Assembly (NCBI GenBank): GCA_025991245.1
Contig: BQMJ01000068.1
Coordinates: 62,001-126,000 of the forward strand
Length of the DNA: 64,000 bases
Reading direction: 5' to 3'
Source of the DNA: Galdieria partita
Lineage: Eukaryota > Rhodophyta > Bangiophyceae > Galdieriales > Galdieriaceae
The notes beneath the pieces are model-generated. The model worked only from the letters and a program-made list of their open reading frames with translations, was not told the origin of the DNA and did no database searches. Of the stretch, positions 1 through 11,177 are shown piece after piece. Every line of letters starts with the position of its first letter. The stretch's first letter is position 1. The translations under genes were made by a program, and so were the position numbers.

Positions 1-506
1 CGTCATTCTGGGAACGGACAAAGCAGCTATTTGAAAACTATTGGACAAAAGTAGAGTTTTATAGGGATTTGTTTGCCTCGCCTAGGGCAAAGTTAGCGTT
101 ACGAAAGTTCGGTTTCTTCATCGCTGGATTCAATGGGATGTTTGTTTACATGTCCCTTGAATATGGAAACTGGGACTTTGTTTATGACTTGGACGCAACT
201 TACGCTGATATTGATCACGTAGTGGACCTTATCTGGGACCCTACAGCAGTAGTATGTACTTGTAATTGACATTGGATTGCTGTTTCTCAACGTTTTCTTT
301 AGGAATATTATATGGCGTTGAGGAAGACCCTGAATGAAATGGAAAACGGTGTGGATTGGCTACTCTTTGCGGCTCATTTTGAGAAAACAGGGGACACCAA
401 CATTGCTTATGAAGCCAAGGCTATGGCTTATTTGGTTGAAGGAGGAAAATTGGAAGAATTTGGTAACCTTGTTGAGAAGAGTCCCGTTCCACAAAGGCCT
501 CAGTAG
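1..506 (+). CDS. 3' end of an unrecognised protein gene (partial)
   Basis: The window opens inside an exon readable from base 3 (SFWERTKQLFENYW...). It splices at 251 (GTATGT donor) to 303, phase 0, and stops at 504-506. The visible part is about 150 residues, rich in aromatic and acidic residues, ending ...EKSPVPQRPQ. There is no transmembrane segment, no repeat and no motif I can assign. Consistent codon use across the intron and exact phase agreement make it a real gene. The N-terminus lies outside the window, so the function cannot be judged from this fragment. Confidence 0.7.
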
Positions 507-773
507 TTTTTGTTTCTTTGCAGTGTATATTCAAGTATATCTGAGGATTTCGATATCGGCAGTTTGAACATATCGTTGTATGGGTGATAGAATATTTTCC
601 TTTCAGTGATAATAATACGTTTTCGCCATTATCCCCACATTTTTCAGTTTCTTTTTGAAATAATAGTTTATACCAAATATTTCAAGCTATCTCTACATAC
701 AAGTAAAGTTGCTGGTATCTATCATCGTATAGGTAGATCTTTCAGTATACACAACAGAAGAACAGACCAGATG

Positions 774-2282
774 TCATTTTCGCATCAGTAAAGTTACCAA
801 GACTTGAGCTGAACGGATCAAATGTTCGTCTTCTCCAGCAGGTGCAACTAGCTGAATTCCAATAGGAAGACCTCTCGGGCCTCGACCAATAGGAATATTG
901 ACAGCAGGACAATGTAAAAGCGTCCAACCTCTTTGAAATAAGGAGTCTCCTGTAGTTCCAGGTTTGCCTCCAAAGGAAGCCGTGTGAGAACCAAGAACCG
1001 GAGAGAGCGTACCAGAACTTTCCAAAGAATCCATAGCCTCTAATGAAATTGGAGGAGCTTCACCTGACGTAGAAGGACAGAGAATCACTTCACTCTTGTA
1101 CAACAGTCCGTCGCCTTCTTCTGCTGGACGCTTCATTACTTGTCTTAGCAAAGATGCCGTTCTTAAGACACATCGATAAGCATCTTCCCCATAACTATGA
1201 GCAAGTTGGGGAATCGAACGAACAAACTCACCAACTGCAGCATCTTCAGGCCATTTATCGTCACTTTCTAGATATTCCAACTCGCGAAACACTTGAGTAA
1301 CCTCCCAAAGCATAACATGGCTGTGATTTTCAAAGATAGTGACAAAAGGTTCCGGTAAAACAAGGTCTCGTACTTTGGCTTGAACCCTCAACTGATCTAC
1401 TGTCCTCAGAATAGCCTTGCTGTAATATTCAGGAAGACTATCCCAAAAAGGAGTTTTACAAAATGCGACAAGTAAATCGTCTCTTGTTGGTTGACAATGA
1501 ACCTCACTAGAAGATGACATATCTTTAGCTACAGTATCACTGTTTTCTTCATTCCATGCTCTGATGCTTTTCATAATAATAGGTATATCTTCTATGCTCC
1601 TCACAAAAATACCCAAAGCATCGATAGATGAAGCTACAGGACGAATTCCGTCAAGTGGCAGTTTTCCATAGCTCATTTTGTAGCCAAATACTCCACAAAA
1701 CGCTGCAGGTCGAATTACTGAACCTGCTGTTTGAGCTCCAATAGCAAATGGAACCATTCCGTCTGCAACTGCTGCTGCAGAGCCACTAGATGAACCGCCT
1801 GGTGAAAAAGATATATTACTGGGATTTCTGGTAACAGGGGAATCCATAGAAACTCCAAATTCTGTGGATATTGTTTTACCGAAAATAATTGCACCAGCTT
1901 TCTTCAATCTTTGAACAAGATCTGCATCCTCTGTCTTTCCATTGGCTTTCCAGCGCTGTTTGCTTGAAAGATATTCTGGTGAACAACCATAAGTGGTTGG
2001 CATATCTTCTGTTTCAACAATATCTTTCAATCCAACTGGAATTCCATGTATCCAACTTCTTCCACGATATGCAGAAGCAGGCTGTTCCGAGTAACTCTGC
2101 AATTCGGTGTCAAGTATTTGTGCCTCTTGAAGAAGGGTTTCCTTATCCTTCAAGTGGGCCCAAGCATGAATTTTTTCTTCTCTTTCTTGTATTCTTCTCC
2201 AACATGCCTCCACTAGTTCCTTGCAGGTTATTTTTCCACTTTGAAGTTCCTGTGAAAGCTCAACAACGCTTTGCCATTCCAT
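774..2282 (-). CDS. Amidase signature family hydrolase
   Basis: Single-exon 502-residue protein of the amidase signature (AS) superfamily, which hydrolyses amide bonds with a Ser-cisSer-Lys triad. Visible: the Lys in GIPVGLKDIVETEDMPTTYG (about residues 98-117), the Gly/Ser-rich signature SPGGSSSGSAAAVADG (about 172-187), and the following IGAQTAGSVIRPAAFCGVFG block. The TAGSVIRPA form is that of broad bacterial-type amidases rather than the TGGSIRQPA form of GatA, so I do not call it the Glu-tRNA amidotransferase subunit. No targeting peptide is obvious. It lacks introns, unlike many neighbours, which together with its bacterial look leaves open an acquired gene. The substrate is unknown. 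It diverges from MED14 with 248 bp between starts. Confidence 0.9.
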   Translation of the reverse strand: MEWQSVVELSQELQSGKITCKELVEACWRRIQEREEKIHAWAHLKDKETLLQEAQILDTELQSYSEQPASAYRGRSWIHGIPVGLKDIVETEDMPTTYGCSPEYLSSKQRWKANGKTEDADLVQRLKKAGAIIFGKTISTEFGVSMDSPVTRNPSNISFSPGGSSSGSAAAVADGMVPFAIGAQTAGSVIRPAAFCGVFGYKMSYGKLPLDGIRPVASSIDALGIFVRSIEDIPIIMKSIRAWNEENSDTVAKDMSSSSEVHCQPTRDDLLVAFCKTPFWDSLPEYYSKAILRTVDQLRVQAKVRDLVLPEPFVTIFENHSHVMLWEVTQVFRELEYLESDDKWPEDAAVGEFVRSIPQLAHSYGEDAYRCVLRTASLLRQVMKRPAEEGDGLLYKSEVILCPSTSGEAPPISLEAMDSLESSGTLSPVLGSHTASFGGKPGTTGDSLFQRGWTLLHCPAVNIPIGRGPRGLPIGIQLVAPAGEDEHLIRSAQVLVTLLMRK

Positions 2283-2530
2283 AAGTTAGTTGCCCAAACC
2301 AATCTTGAATTTTCTCAATTTCTACGAGTTCGCAGTTGAGATTCTACACATCAAGTCTATGCGACAATAAAAAATGAATATTTAACTAGTCTGATAAGAA
2401 ATACTTGGATGAATTCTGTTTGGAATATAAGAATATGTTTCACAAAGGAATCTGAAATAATGTCAACTGTTCGCAATTTTGATCACTTTCCAAAAATGGG
2501 AACAGCAGTTGTGCAACTCATACTAGTAGG

Positions 2531-5500
2531 ATGAATGACCAGCTTGTACCCAAGGTTCCCTTAGCAAGGCTAGTTCAATACACAACGAGAAATTGCTATA
2601 AGGAACTGCAGAAGCTAGTTGAAAATTGCTTGGAAGAAGAAAGTGGAGCTACTAAGGTGATGCTGTACAAGTTTTTGTTGTCAGAGCGGTAAGTTGAGCG
2701 CCAAAAAATTGCTTTTTTCTCAGTAACTTTGAATAGTTATCGTTTTACACGTTTGTTAGTGCTGTTAAAGTGGTACTGCCGCTATGGAGGAGCTGACGAG
2801 TTTTGTGAAGAGAAGATTTCAGAATCACGAAGTTTATTGGCTTTGTATGAGTCTTCAGCAGATGCACTGTGGACAGTACACAATAAACTCAGTGACGCTT
2901 GTCTTCCGCTTATACCTGTTGAAAGTGCCACGGAAATCCTTACTACAGGGGGTTACTCTAGACTTCCAAGTATCATATATAGGAATTTCGTCAACAAGGA
3001 TTTTTTCTTATGTTTAGAGGAAAGCAAAGCTTCTGCCAACGTTATACAGAACAATGATTGGTTGGGTCTTGTTTCCAGAACCTTACTACAGTCTTGTCTT
3101 TCAAAGAAAAGTAACTTGCGTGTCTTCAACTGGAAGACTGAACAAAGTGAACAGGCTGTTGAAGTTGGTAATAGTCATGGTGGTTGGTCCTTGGTGCTTT
3201 TAGCAACATCGAATTGTGATCAGTTAGTTTGGAGATTGCTCCAAGTTCGAGTGTATATCAAAAGTGCTTCTTTTGGATCAAGTCCGGATCGATACTCTAA
3301 TCAAGTTCCACAATCTGTACTATCGAAGGAACAAGAGTCATATTTACGTGGAATCTGTCAAAAGATATTAGATCAGTCTTCCATTTCAGAAGAAGAGTCT
3401 AGATCATCTGTTTTTCAGGCAATTGTAGAATCGGGAAGGTTTTTAGAGGATAAAGTCTGTATACCCTTGGCAATGGATATCTTAAGGCTTCAGACCTTTA
3501 GACTTTCTAAGAATCCTTTGTTCCTTTTTAAGATACAAAAGGATATGGACGCACTTTCGCTGAGGTTCTGGGAAGACCCACTATCGATTAGTACAGAAAT
3601 TAGGATTTCTTCCTTGAAAGATGAGGATATGAAAGATGATATTGTATCACAAGAAATCGTGAATTATCAGAATGGTTCTTCTTTTTTGGTTGTAAGGCGT
3701 TGGCCATTTTGTATATACATGAGTCTGATAGAGTTGAAGCAAAGAACTGAATCCTCCAAGGACTCCTCTCTTCGTCACCTTTTTTTGAACAAGAAAGGTA
3801 CAAAAATATTATCTAGAACAATATCAGAGCCAGTAGTCGACATTTCTATTCAGAAAATTTCCGTTGAATCTATCGTATTTCAGTTGTTGGCTTTCAAGTG
3901 TCGATTTTTGTTGGAAAAACTAAAGGAGGATCTCTCAAGTCGTCGAGAAGATCTTCAGTTTCCTGCCAAGCAGATATCTCTTGAGTATGAGAAAGTTCAA
4001 CTTGCTGATAGAGAAGAAGACGTCAAGATCGCCTATTTACTAGTTACCATTGTAGGAAACCTTATTATTCGGATTCAAATGAGCTTGATTTCTGGAAAAC
4101 TTTGCTGTTATACGTACGAAAATTATGCTTGGATGAAGGACAAACGATGTTCTACTGGATATACGGAACTCTCTCCCATGGATTATTCTGGAGTTGTGCA
4201 ATTTATTATTAGTCATCAGAAATGTATTGTGAGAACTTCTACGTATTGCCAGGCGAAAGCAGTTTCTTTAGTTGTAAAGGACGATAACTTCACTCCCCGG
4301 TCTCTTGATGAAAAACTTATGAATGCGGTGTGGGATAAATATGGATTGTCATGTTATGCGGATTTGGATACTTGTATAGCACTCTCACCAATTGGGTGGT
4401 TTGGAACAAGTGAAAGCAAACACTCACTTAGAAGCGAAGGATACGAGTTTTACTGTGACACTTTGACTCCATACAATCTTTTCTTTGTTTATCAGAAGGA
4501 CTTTGACAGTACCTGGTTGATAACTCATAGTTTGAATGCTTGTTTGGGTGCTCGTTGGTTGGCTATCATAGAGACAAGAAAAAGGCAACGAGAACTAGAA
4601 ACTGTTTTGGAAGTTGCTCCATTGGAATCAAGTTTTGGCGAACAACGGTTTGAGAGCAGTATAAAGGATGAATGCCATAATGGCTTCTCATATACTGTAG
4701 AAGAGAATAGTATGCGAAACATTCATGTAGTTAGGCCATTGTCTATTCCTGTGGAAAAAGGGGTATTCTATACCAGTTCTTCGGGTATTCGTAGGATTTG
4801 GTTCAATTTAGCCTTCTCGTTTTTAGATGAAGGCTATGACTTAAGTTGGAAGCGTTTATTGCGTCGCTTTTCCCATGTACCTTGGCTGGAGAATCAAGGT
4901 GTTCGTTTATGGCATTTTGGGGGGCAGAACTTGAAAGCAAGTCTTATATTGACATATGCACATGGTCATGTGTGTTTGCGACGTCTAACGGGAGACATTT
5001 TGATCGCTCAACAAATGTCCAAACTTGTCAGAAGAATATCTGCTTACCAAAGTCAATTTATGGACTTGATTTGGAAGAATTGGCGAGAATTAGTGGTTGT
5101 GAGTAGGCCCTTGTATCAGAATGTTCCTTGGTCCAGTGCAAGTACAGTGCACATGAAGCAAATACCTTCAGTGTTCATCAGGGTTGACCTGAGAAGACAA
5201 CACAGTTCTCGGTCGATGGTTTTCGGTAACGAGCAAGTGAAGAAAGGAGAAGGAAGAGCTTGTGTTGATTCCAAAGTCAGTAACAAAGTAAATTCCACAG
5301 AAGCCAAAATGCAACGTCAACGAATCGTATCACAGAGCATACAACATGAGATACCTTTTCCAACCATTCAGATTTTTCCACTTACACCGTACACCAAAGA
5401 TGTATGCGAACTTATGGAGGAAGTCTTGTCCTGGAGCCCGAATCACATGGACCAGTACTTGGACGTACTTTTAGATCATATCTGTTTCATAGTTGCATGT

Positions 5501-6055
5501 ATCCTGTTGCTCGGTAATCGCTGTTTCATTTCCTGGTCTTCTTTGTTTCGATTTGAAATATCGCTTCCCGTTACAAAAGAGGTAAGTAATGTTAACACAT
5601 AAGCAATCATTCCAATCTGATTAGACTATAACGAAAGAAAGAACGCGTGATATTTTGTAGCTTGGAAGTGGTCTGTGAAGAGTCTCCCAAATCTATACTG
5701 TTGAGGAATCTTGGTCATTATATGAAGTCTCCTGTTGTTGGACCAGCAAAGACAAATATTTCCGGAAACAAAGACAAGGTATGAGCTCTCTTATTTACAC
5801 TTACATAGACGTTTACTTGTATAGACAAACGGTGGCAGTAGTGGAAGGATACCGATCACTGTCAATCGAGCTTCTACACTTTGGAGTGCAATTCAGCAAA
5901 TCATTTCGTCTAGCAAAGATGAACTTTCAGTAACAGCCGCTAAAGGCGATCAAATATTACTGAGAAAAGAAGATTTGCCTATCATTTTTGAAAGACTTGC
6001 ACGTTTTCTGGAACAGAATAAATCAACCTCCAATGCAATGAGAGGTCGTTCATAG
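2531..6055 (+). CDS. MED14: Mediator complex subunit 14
   Basis: Tail/backbone subunit of Mediator, which links activators to RNA polymerase II. Exon 1 (2531-2688) encodes VPLARLVQYTTRNCYKELQ. After a 48-nt intron, exon 2 (from 2737) continues RYRFTRLLVLLKWYCRYGG; this pairing of a helical N-terminus with the RLLVLLKW block is the MED14 signature. The long middle exon runs to about 5581 and is divergent. C-terminal exons follow (about 5661-5778 and 5825-6055), ending with a helical stretch around ARFLEQNKS. The junction after 5581 does not keep phase with the obvious acceptor at 5660. Either a less typical site is used (an AG near 5683 would keep phase) or the donor lies further upstream; the exact splice is unresolved. 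Total about 1,080 residues. The next gene starts only 10 bp after the stop. Confidence 0.82.
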
Positions 6056-6065
6056 ATTCATCACG

Positions 6066-7519
6066 ATGAAGAGAAACTTGTTGATTCCAGCCTTGACAGA
6101 AAACTTGGGCTTTCCCCTCTACTTTTGTAAGAAGTTTTCAGAACAAGACAATTATTTCTTTGTTGGTGGTGGCGGTGGTGCTGCTCAAACGGGTGTGCTC
6201 AACTATGTAGTAAGTTTTCTCTTCTTCCTTATACGTCGAATGGTCGACAATGGCTACTTTAGAAATTAGTTTATTGGAGTGATGGTCGTTGTATTATTGT
6301 AGATGAGAAGCAGCTAGTTGACGTTCCAACAAGTGCTTGTATTTTGGAGGCAAGTTTACAAGTGTCATAGATGTATTCAATTGATCTTTGAGTAGAATTG
6401 TCTTTGTGTTGTCGTTGGTCCAGATGTTTGCTTCTTTTCAGTAACTAAAGAGTAAGAATAGTCTATGAAAAATATGTTGGGTTGAATAACACACCGACAA
6501 CAACAGGAATACTTTATGTTGGCAAACCAAATTTCAGCCGGATAGCAATTTGCAAGTTCGTCAGGTAATTGAAGTGTTGCTTTTACCGAAGAATGTTTTT
6601 TATTTTCGAACAGACAGTTGTTTCTTGCAGCGTCGTAGCTAATCTATTGGCGGTAGGCAACGACGAAGGCCGTATTCGAATATATTCTTTGGACTCAACG
6701 TGGACCTACTGTCGACCTCCGCAAACGGTGTTGGTACACGAAAAGAGTATCGCTGAAATTGATTTCTCTCGAGATGGTTCACTTCTTGTGAGCGTTTCTT
6801 TGGACCGGAATTGTTGCGTTTGGAATAGTCGAACAGGTGCCAAACTAGTGACTTTGGATGGTCCACCAGCACGTCGTTATGGGTTGAAAGCTCATTTTCG
6901 TTGTTGTCAATTTTCATGTGTTTCTGTTGTTGAGCCTGGTGTATTGTATACTGTCGATGTCTCTTTGGATAATGGTTCGTATATAAGTGGATGGAGAATG
7001 GATACTTGGCATTCCTTATTTTGTAGAAGGGTCTCACGTGATCCTGTTACTTTTATATCAACATGTTACATATCAGGGCTTGAATACATTGCAGTGGGTA
7101 CCAATGAAGGAGATGTTATGATTTGGGTACACAATCCTTATCGAATGAAAGGTCTTTTGAAAGAAGCAAGTGAACCGAGAAGATCACCTTCATCAGTTAC
7201 CCTTGAAAGAGATGATATATCTACCCAAGGATGGTTATCTTTCTTCGGCACAACGGAAATTTCACAAATATCACTTTATCGCTTTTATAGAAGACATCCA
7301 CTGCACTTTTTGCCTGTGACTGGAATCAGTTGGTCGGTTCCTCAGCAGAACACGACATCATGCATAGCGTCTTTGTTGGTGACTTGTGCAGATGGTTATA
7401 TGAGGATATTTGAAATATATCCTGAGAGAAATGATACAAATATCTATTGGCTTTTATTACCATTTTGTATATTACTATTGGCCATACTTTATTCATTATT
7501 ATGGTTGCCTAACCATTGA
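6066..7519 (+). CDS. SEC12: SEC12/PREB-like WD40 membrane protein (Sar1 exchange factor)
   Basis: ER-membrane guanine-nucleotide exchange factor for the COPII GTPase Sar1. Exons: 6066-6209, 6263-6349, 6396-6451, 6507-6564, 6614-7519; all phases agree. The N-terminus carries the family's glycine loop, FVGGGGGAAQTGVLN (about residues 33-47), which in Sec12 binds a potassium ion and contacts Sar1. WD40 blades follow (LLAVGNDEGRIRIYSL, LLVSVSLDRNCCVWN). The protein ends with a single tail-anchor helix (YWLLLPFCILLLAILYSLLW), as in Sec12/PREB. The second intron (6350-6395) appears to use a GC donor (GCAAGT). About 426 residues. The start lies 10 bp after the MED14 stop, so its promoter or 5' UTR must overlap MED14. 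Confidence 0.88.
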
Positions 7520-7605
7520 AGACAATATGCAAGTATAAAATATATTTCAAACCGTATATTTATATTGAGATATATATATATATTCATATGAGAAATAGGA
7601 TAGTT

Positions 7606-8301
7606 TCATCCTTGCTCATTATTTTCTCTTAAGAATGCATGTAACAATACCACAACAGTAACATAAAGTGTAAAATTGAATAGTATAGAAGCCATATGAC
7701 CCAATAAAAGTCCTAATAAAACAGTCACTCCAAGAATAACTAGTTTGCCATTCATATCTATATGAATCGTATTCGTAATGGTAATAGGCTCTTGTTTCCA
7801 AAGAAAAAGATAAGCAGCTACCAAAATACAGAGCATCAAAGAGAACACTTGAAAGGGGTGGATAAAGAGAAACAATAATAGAAAACAAAAACAACTGATA
7901 AGGTAATTGTAAAAGAAACCTTCCAAGTTATTCTTCATTCTAGTAACACCCTCCTCTCCTTGGGCGGGAAAACGAAACCTTCGAACGTCGAAAAATTCTG
8001 ACCAAGGACGAGCACAGCCCCATATCTGTAATAGTCTGTCTTGCAGTGTTAGATCTGAAAAAAGTTCAAGTGGTGCGGTATACACCGAAAAGTTTTGGTT
8101 AGGTATAGAGTTGAGTGCTTCCTTCAACCACGGCCTTGAACTAGTATTTCCTTTCTCTATGTCTTCTGCGGAAGCACTTCCAGCACCCAATCCAGGAACA
8201 TACGTTTGATATTCTCCTGTTTGTTTATCTTTGTCGTTTTTGGAATATGGGTAAGGATGAATACCTGTTGGCAAGTCATCATCAATCGGCTGATAATTCA
8301 T
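7606..8301 (-). CDS. PRA1 (prenylated Rab acceptor) family protein
   Basis: Intronless, 231 residues. The C-terminal two thirds match the PRA1/Yip3 family of small endomembrane proteins that bind prenylated Rabs and shape vesicle traffic. The conserved RPWSEFFDVRRFRFP motif (about 93-107) precedes a first hydrophobic hairpin (YLISCFCFLLLFLFI ... LMLCILVAAYLFL) and a second hairpin (LVILGVTVLLGLLLG ... FTLYVTVVVLLHAFL). The N-terminal 80 residues are polar and poorly conserved. It converges with SEC12 across 86 bp of AT-rich DNA. Confidence 0.9.
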   Translation of the reverse strand: MNYQPIDDDLPTGIHPYPYSKNDKDKQTGEYQTYVPGLGAGSASAEDIEKGNTSSRPWLKEALNSIPNQNFSVYTAPLELFSDLTLQDRLLQIWGCARPWSEFFDVRRFRFPAQGEEGVTRMKNNLEGFFYNYLISCFCFLLLFLFIHPFQVFSLMLCILVAAYLFLWKQEPITITNTIHIDMNGKLVILGVTVLLGLLLGHMASILFNFTLYVTVVVLLHAFLRENNEQG

Positions 8302-8906
8302 TTTTCAACTGAACAGGAATCGCAACTTGTTTTGCCCATAAGGAGTTGAATACTACTTTCCTAATCTTCGATTATTTCAGTATGAATATTTGAGCATTTT
8401 CCATACTGTAACTACATGACATGTTATAACAAACACTCTCTGATGGACAAGTTGAATTCTAGTAAACTTGAGTGATACAAGTGTTGCTTGGATTGGTCTC
8501 TTTTTATATTCATTGATTGTTCCATGAAAGCATTTGATAGATTGTCGATTGAGATCCTCTTACACCGTCTGGCGAAAGACGGCCGCCGTAGCTTGAAAAA
8601 CTTTTGTGCTTTGAAAAATATTCTAGAAATGAGAAAAAGGACTTTATGGGGTGGAATAAAATATTATTGATAACTTTCCTAGTTAGAATACTTGATATCT
8701 TATTCTCCGACTAAGAGTCAGTGTCTTGTCTTTGTGGCAATCCGCTGCTAAATAGTCGGTACAGAAACTAGTAAGGCAAAAAGGGAACTCTTGTAAATTG
8801 TCGAGTTTCATATAATATGTGTCCTACTTACACTATGGCAAAGTTGATACCAATAAATCCGTTTTGAAATGGTCTCTACTTTTGTTTCTTTTTGGGCACA
8901 CGACAC
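8302..8906. other. 605-bp intergenic region between PRA1 and the ACT-domain gene
   Basis: Divergent upstream region. The only open frame (8488-8670) has no recognisable protein character. A short GC-rich stem is visible near 8565-8582 (CCGTC ... GACGG around an 8-nt loop). I see no tRNA or snRNA signature. Confidence 0.5.
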
Positions 8907-9879
8907 ATGGCTTTGCTATTTGTTTCACTTTTTGGTCTCAAGGTGAGTGTGAGTTTTCGTGAAACAAACGTTCAAAGTTTTATTATTTTCTAGCCTTCCT
9001 TCCAATTATCTTGTTTTCAAAAAGAAAAACAGTATAGTTTTCGTCTGGGGCCTTGCAAGTATGGTTGTTTGAGTACCAAGCCTAGTAATACTTGTCAAGT
9101 TAATAGAATCTTTGCCTGCATAGATGTGCCTTTTAAAAAGACTTCAGGAGGAACAGACACTTTATATCAAAAGGCAGATGTTTTGGAAACCAAAGTTGTT
9201 GTCGACAACGAGAAGGACTTTTATCACAGTATTATTTCTGTTCGGTGTAAAGATAGGCCTGGTCTATTGAAAGATTTGACTCATTGCTTAGAGACAGCTG
9301 GAATAACTGTAGAAAGAGTCTTGGCAAAAACAGAAAATCAATTGGTGTTGGATACCTTTTTTGTAACAGATGGTGGTTCGAAGATTGCTGAAGAAGATTT
9401 TGAAAAGGTAAACAAAATGGGGAACTTCAAGTGTTGGTTTCTAACAACATATCAAATAGATTGAATACGCTATCATTCAGATGCTTGAAAGTAACCATAG
9501 TTCGAATATTAAGATGAATTGGGTTCCTTTGGCAGGAAAGAAAGTTTATTTGCAGAATAGAAACAAATATGTCGATCATGAACGTGGCGTTGCAGTGGTA
9601 ACAGATAATTCATCGAGTCCATTATATACGACAGTTACTCTGACCGCTCCGAATGTTCCTGGTATTGTGTCTCAATTTCTTGCCAATTTAGCGTATTTGG
9701 AGTTGAATGTTTCTTTTGCATCATTGGCTTGTGTCTCTTCTCAGGGGAGTACCCGTCAAGACGTTTTTCACGTGACAAATATGGAAGGCAAACAACTTGA
9801 CGAGGCAACCTGCAATGAAATAGTAAACATGGCATATTTTATGCTCTCTTCACCGCAAGTCGAAGAAGACTCTTATTAG
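8907..9879 (+). CDS. Two-ACT-domain protein, probably plastid-targeted
   Basis: Exons 8907-8942, 8994-9407 and 9460-9879, about 290 residues. The N-terminus (MALLFVSLFGLKPSFQ..., rich in Ser/Lys, few acidic residues) looks like an organelle transit peptide. The first ACT domain covers about residues 75-140 (SIISVRCKDRPGLLKDLT...GITVERVLAKT). The second covers about 195-260 (TTVTLTAPNVPGIVSQFLANL...ELNVSFASL). The spacing resembles the C-terminal ACT pair of GlnD and of plant ACR proteins, but there is no nucleotidyltransferase or HD domain. ACT domains usually bind amino acids, so a regulatory role in nitrogen or amino-acid metabolism is inferred. The ligand is unknown. Confidence 0.8.
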
Positions 9880-10043
9880 AGAGTTTTGTAATATTTCTTT
9901 TTGAGTCTTTTGGGGGGAAATGACGTTGGATAAATTTGTGTCCATTTCTGGTTTGGCATTACAGTGATTGCCAACTTGTCTACTGAGTTGTTGAAACTAT
10001 CTTTTTATATTATCTTTAATTGTGTCTATATATCAGTTATCAT

Positions 10044-11035
10044 ATGGCAGATCCAGAAAGCGAGAGTTCTAGTTATAACCATTCCACCAAACAACCAACG
10101 CATTCAAGTTCTCCCTCGGTTGATGACCTACTGGGTGGACACTCTCCGTCAACCGACGACGCACTGACAAAGAGAGTAAGCGCTAAAGCCAGTTCAGATG
10201 TTTTAGGAGAATATAGTAACACAAGTTCTGCTCCTAAAATAACTCCCATACCACTGGCTCCATCTTTTATTTCAGGCAGAGGTAGGCTTGTGGTCTCCAT
10301 GGACTTTGGGGTACCCTGAAATATATTTCTTTTTTTATAATTGTTGAAATTGGTTTTCTAGCTGCTCAACTCATTTATTGGAGAAACCTATTCGTTTCAA
10401 CAGTCGTATTCATAGTGGGCAACATCTTCTTTCTTGCCATCACCGTCGGAAAAAAATCAGTGATATCTGTTCTTTCATATGCTTTTATGATTCAACTAGC
10501 TCTTTCATTTGTGTATGTTAACTTTTCAAAGTTATTTGTTGGTTTCCTAGGCCCAGACTTTGTGGGAACTCCAACACTTGGCAAGCCATATGTGACTAAA
10601 GAATCATTGTCCAAATACTTGGAGACAAGTAGCCAATTGATCAACAAGTCCATAGACCAAGTCAAGATTGCTTTATTTTGCGTGGATAATATGTTTACTC
10701 TAAAGTTATTGGCGTTTTTCTATTTCCTTTCTCTAGTAGGCAGATTGATTAGTACTTCAACTTTGGGATATCTAGTTTTCTTGTATACTTTTACCGTTCC
10801 AGTAATCTACGAACACTTTAATAAGGAGATTGATGAGTTTGTTGTGTTCATCAAAACCCGTATTCATGAGGTTGGTACTGTAAACTTTGTCTTTGACCAA
10901 ATATCATCGTTCTATGTTTAGGTTGCCAAGCCTCTTCGTCAAAAAGTTCAACAGCATTTGAAAGAGTTGATAGATCGATGTCCTCCTCGTATCCGACCGC
11001 ATTTACAACATGCCTTGAATGCCAAAGTGGAATAG
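10044..11035 (+). CDS. RTN: Reticulon-like ER membrane protein
   Basis: Exons 10044-10281, 10362-10870 and 10922-11035, about 286 residues. A Ser/Thr-rich N-terminus (MADPESESSSYNHS...) precedes a reticulon homology domain. That domain opens AAQLIYWRNLFVSTVVF, matching the family's DLLYWRN start, then a first hydrophobic hairpin (FIVGNIFFLAITVG ... YAFMIQLALSFVYVN), a polar loop, and a second hairpin (LKLLAFFYFLSLVGRLIS ... LVFLYTFTVPVIYE). Reticulons wedge into the ER bilayer to make tubules. The last intron uses a weak GTTGGT donor. The basic C-terminus (RPHLQHALNAKVE) carries no KKXX signal. Confidence 0.87.
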
Positions 11036-11177
11036 ACAAAAAGAGTTGGTGGTCTTGACATTCTTAGAGCCAGTATAAGTGCCGACTCCGGTTTTCGTGA
11101 TTTGTGTTTGTTTGTGTGTAACTTGTGTTCGATGAGTTGAATAAAAAGCTTTCAATTTCGATGAGCATGATGACTTT

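Noticed and set aside
8488-8670. 60-codon open frame in the PRA1/ACT gap
   Set aside because: No ATG at the stated start, no domain, no neighbouring exon signals. Most likely chance.
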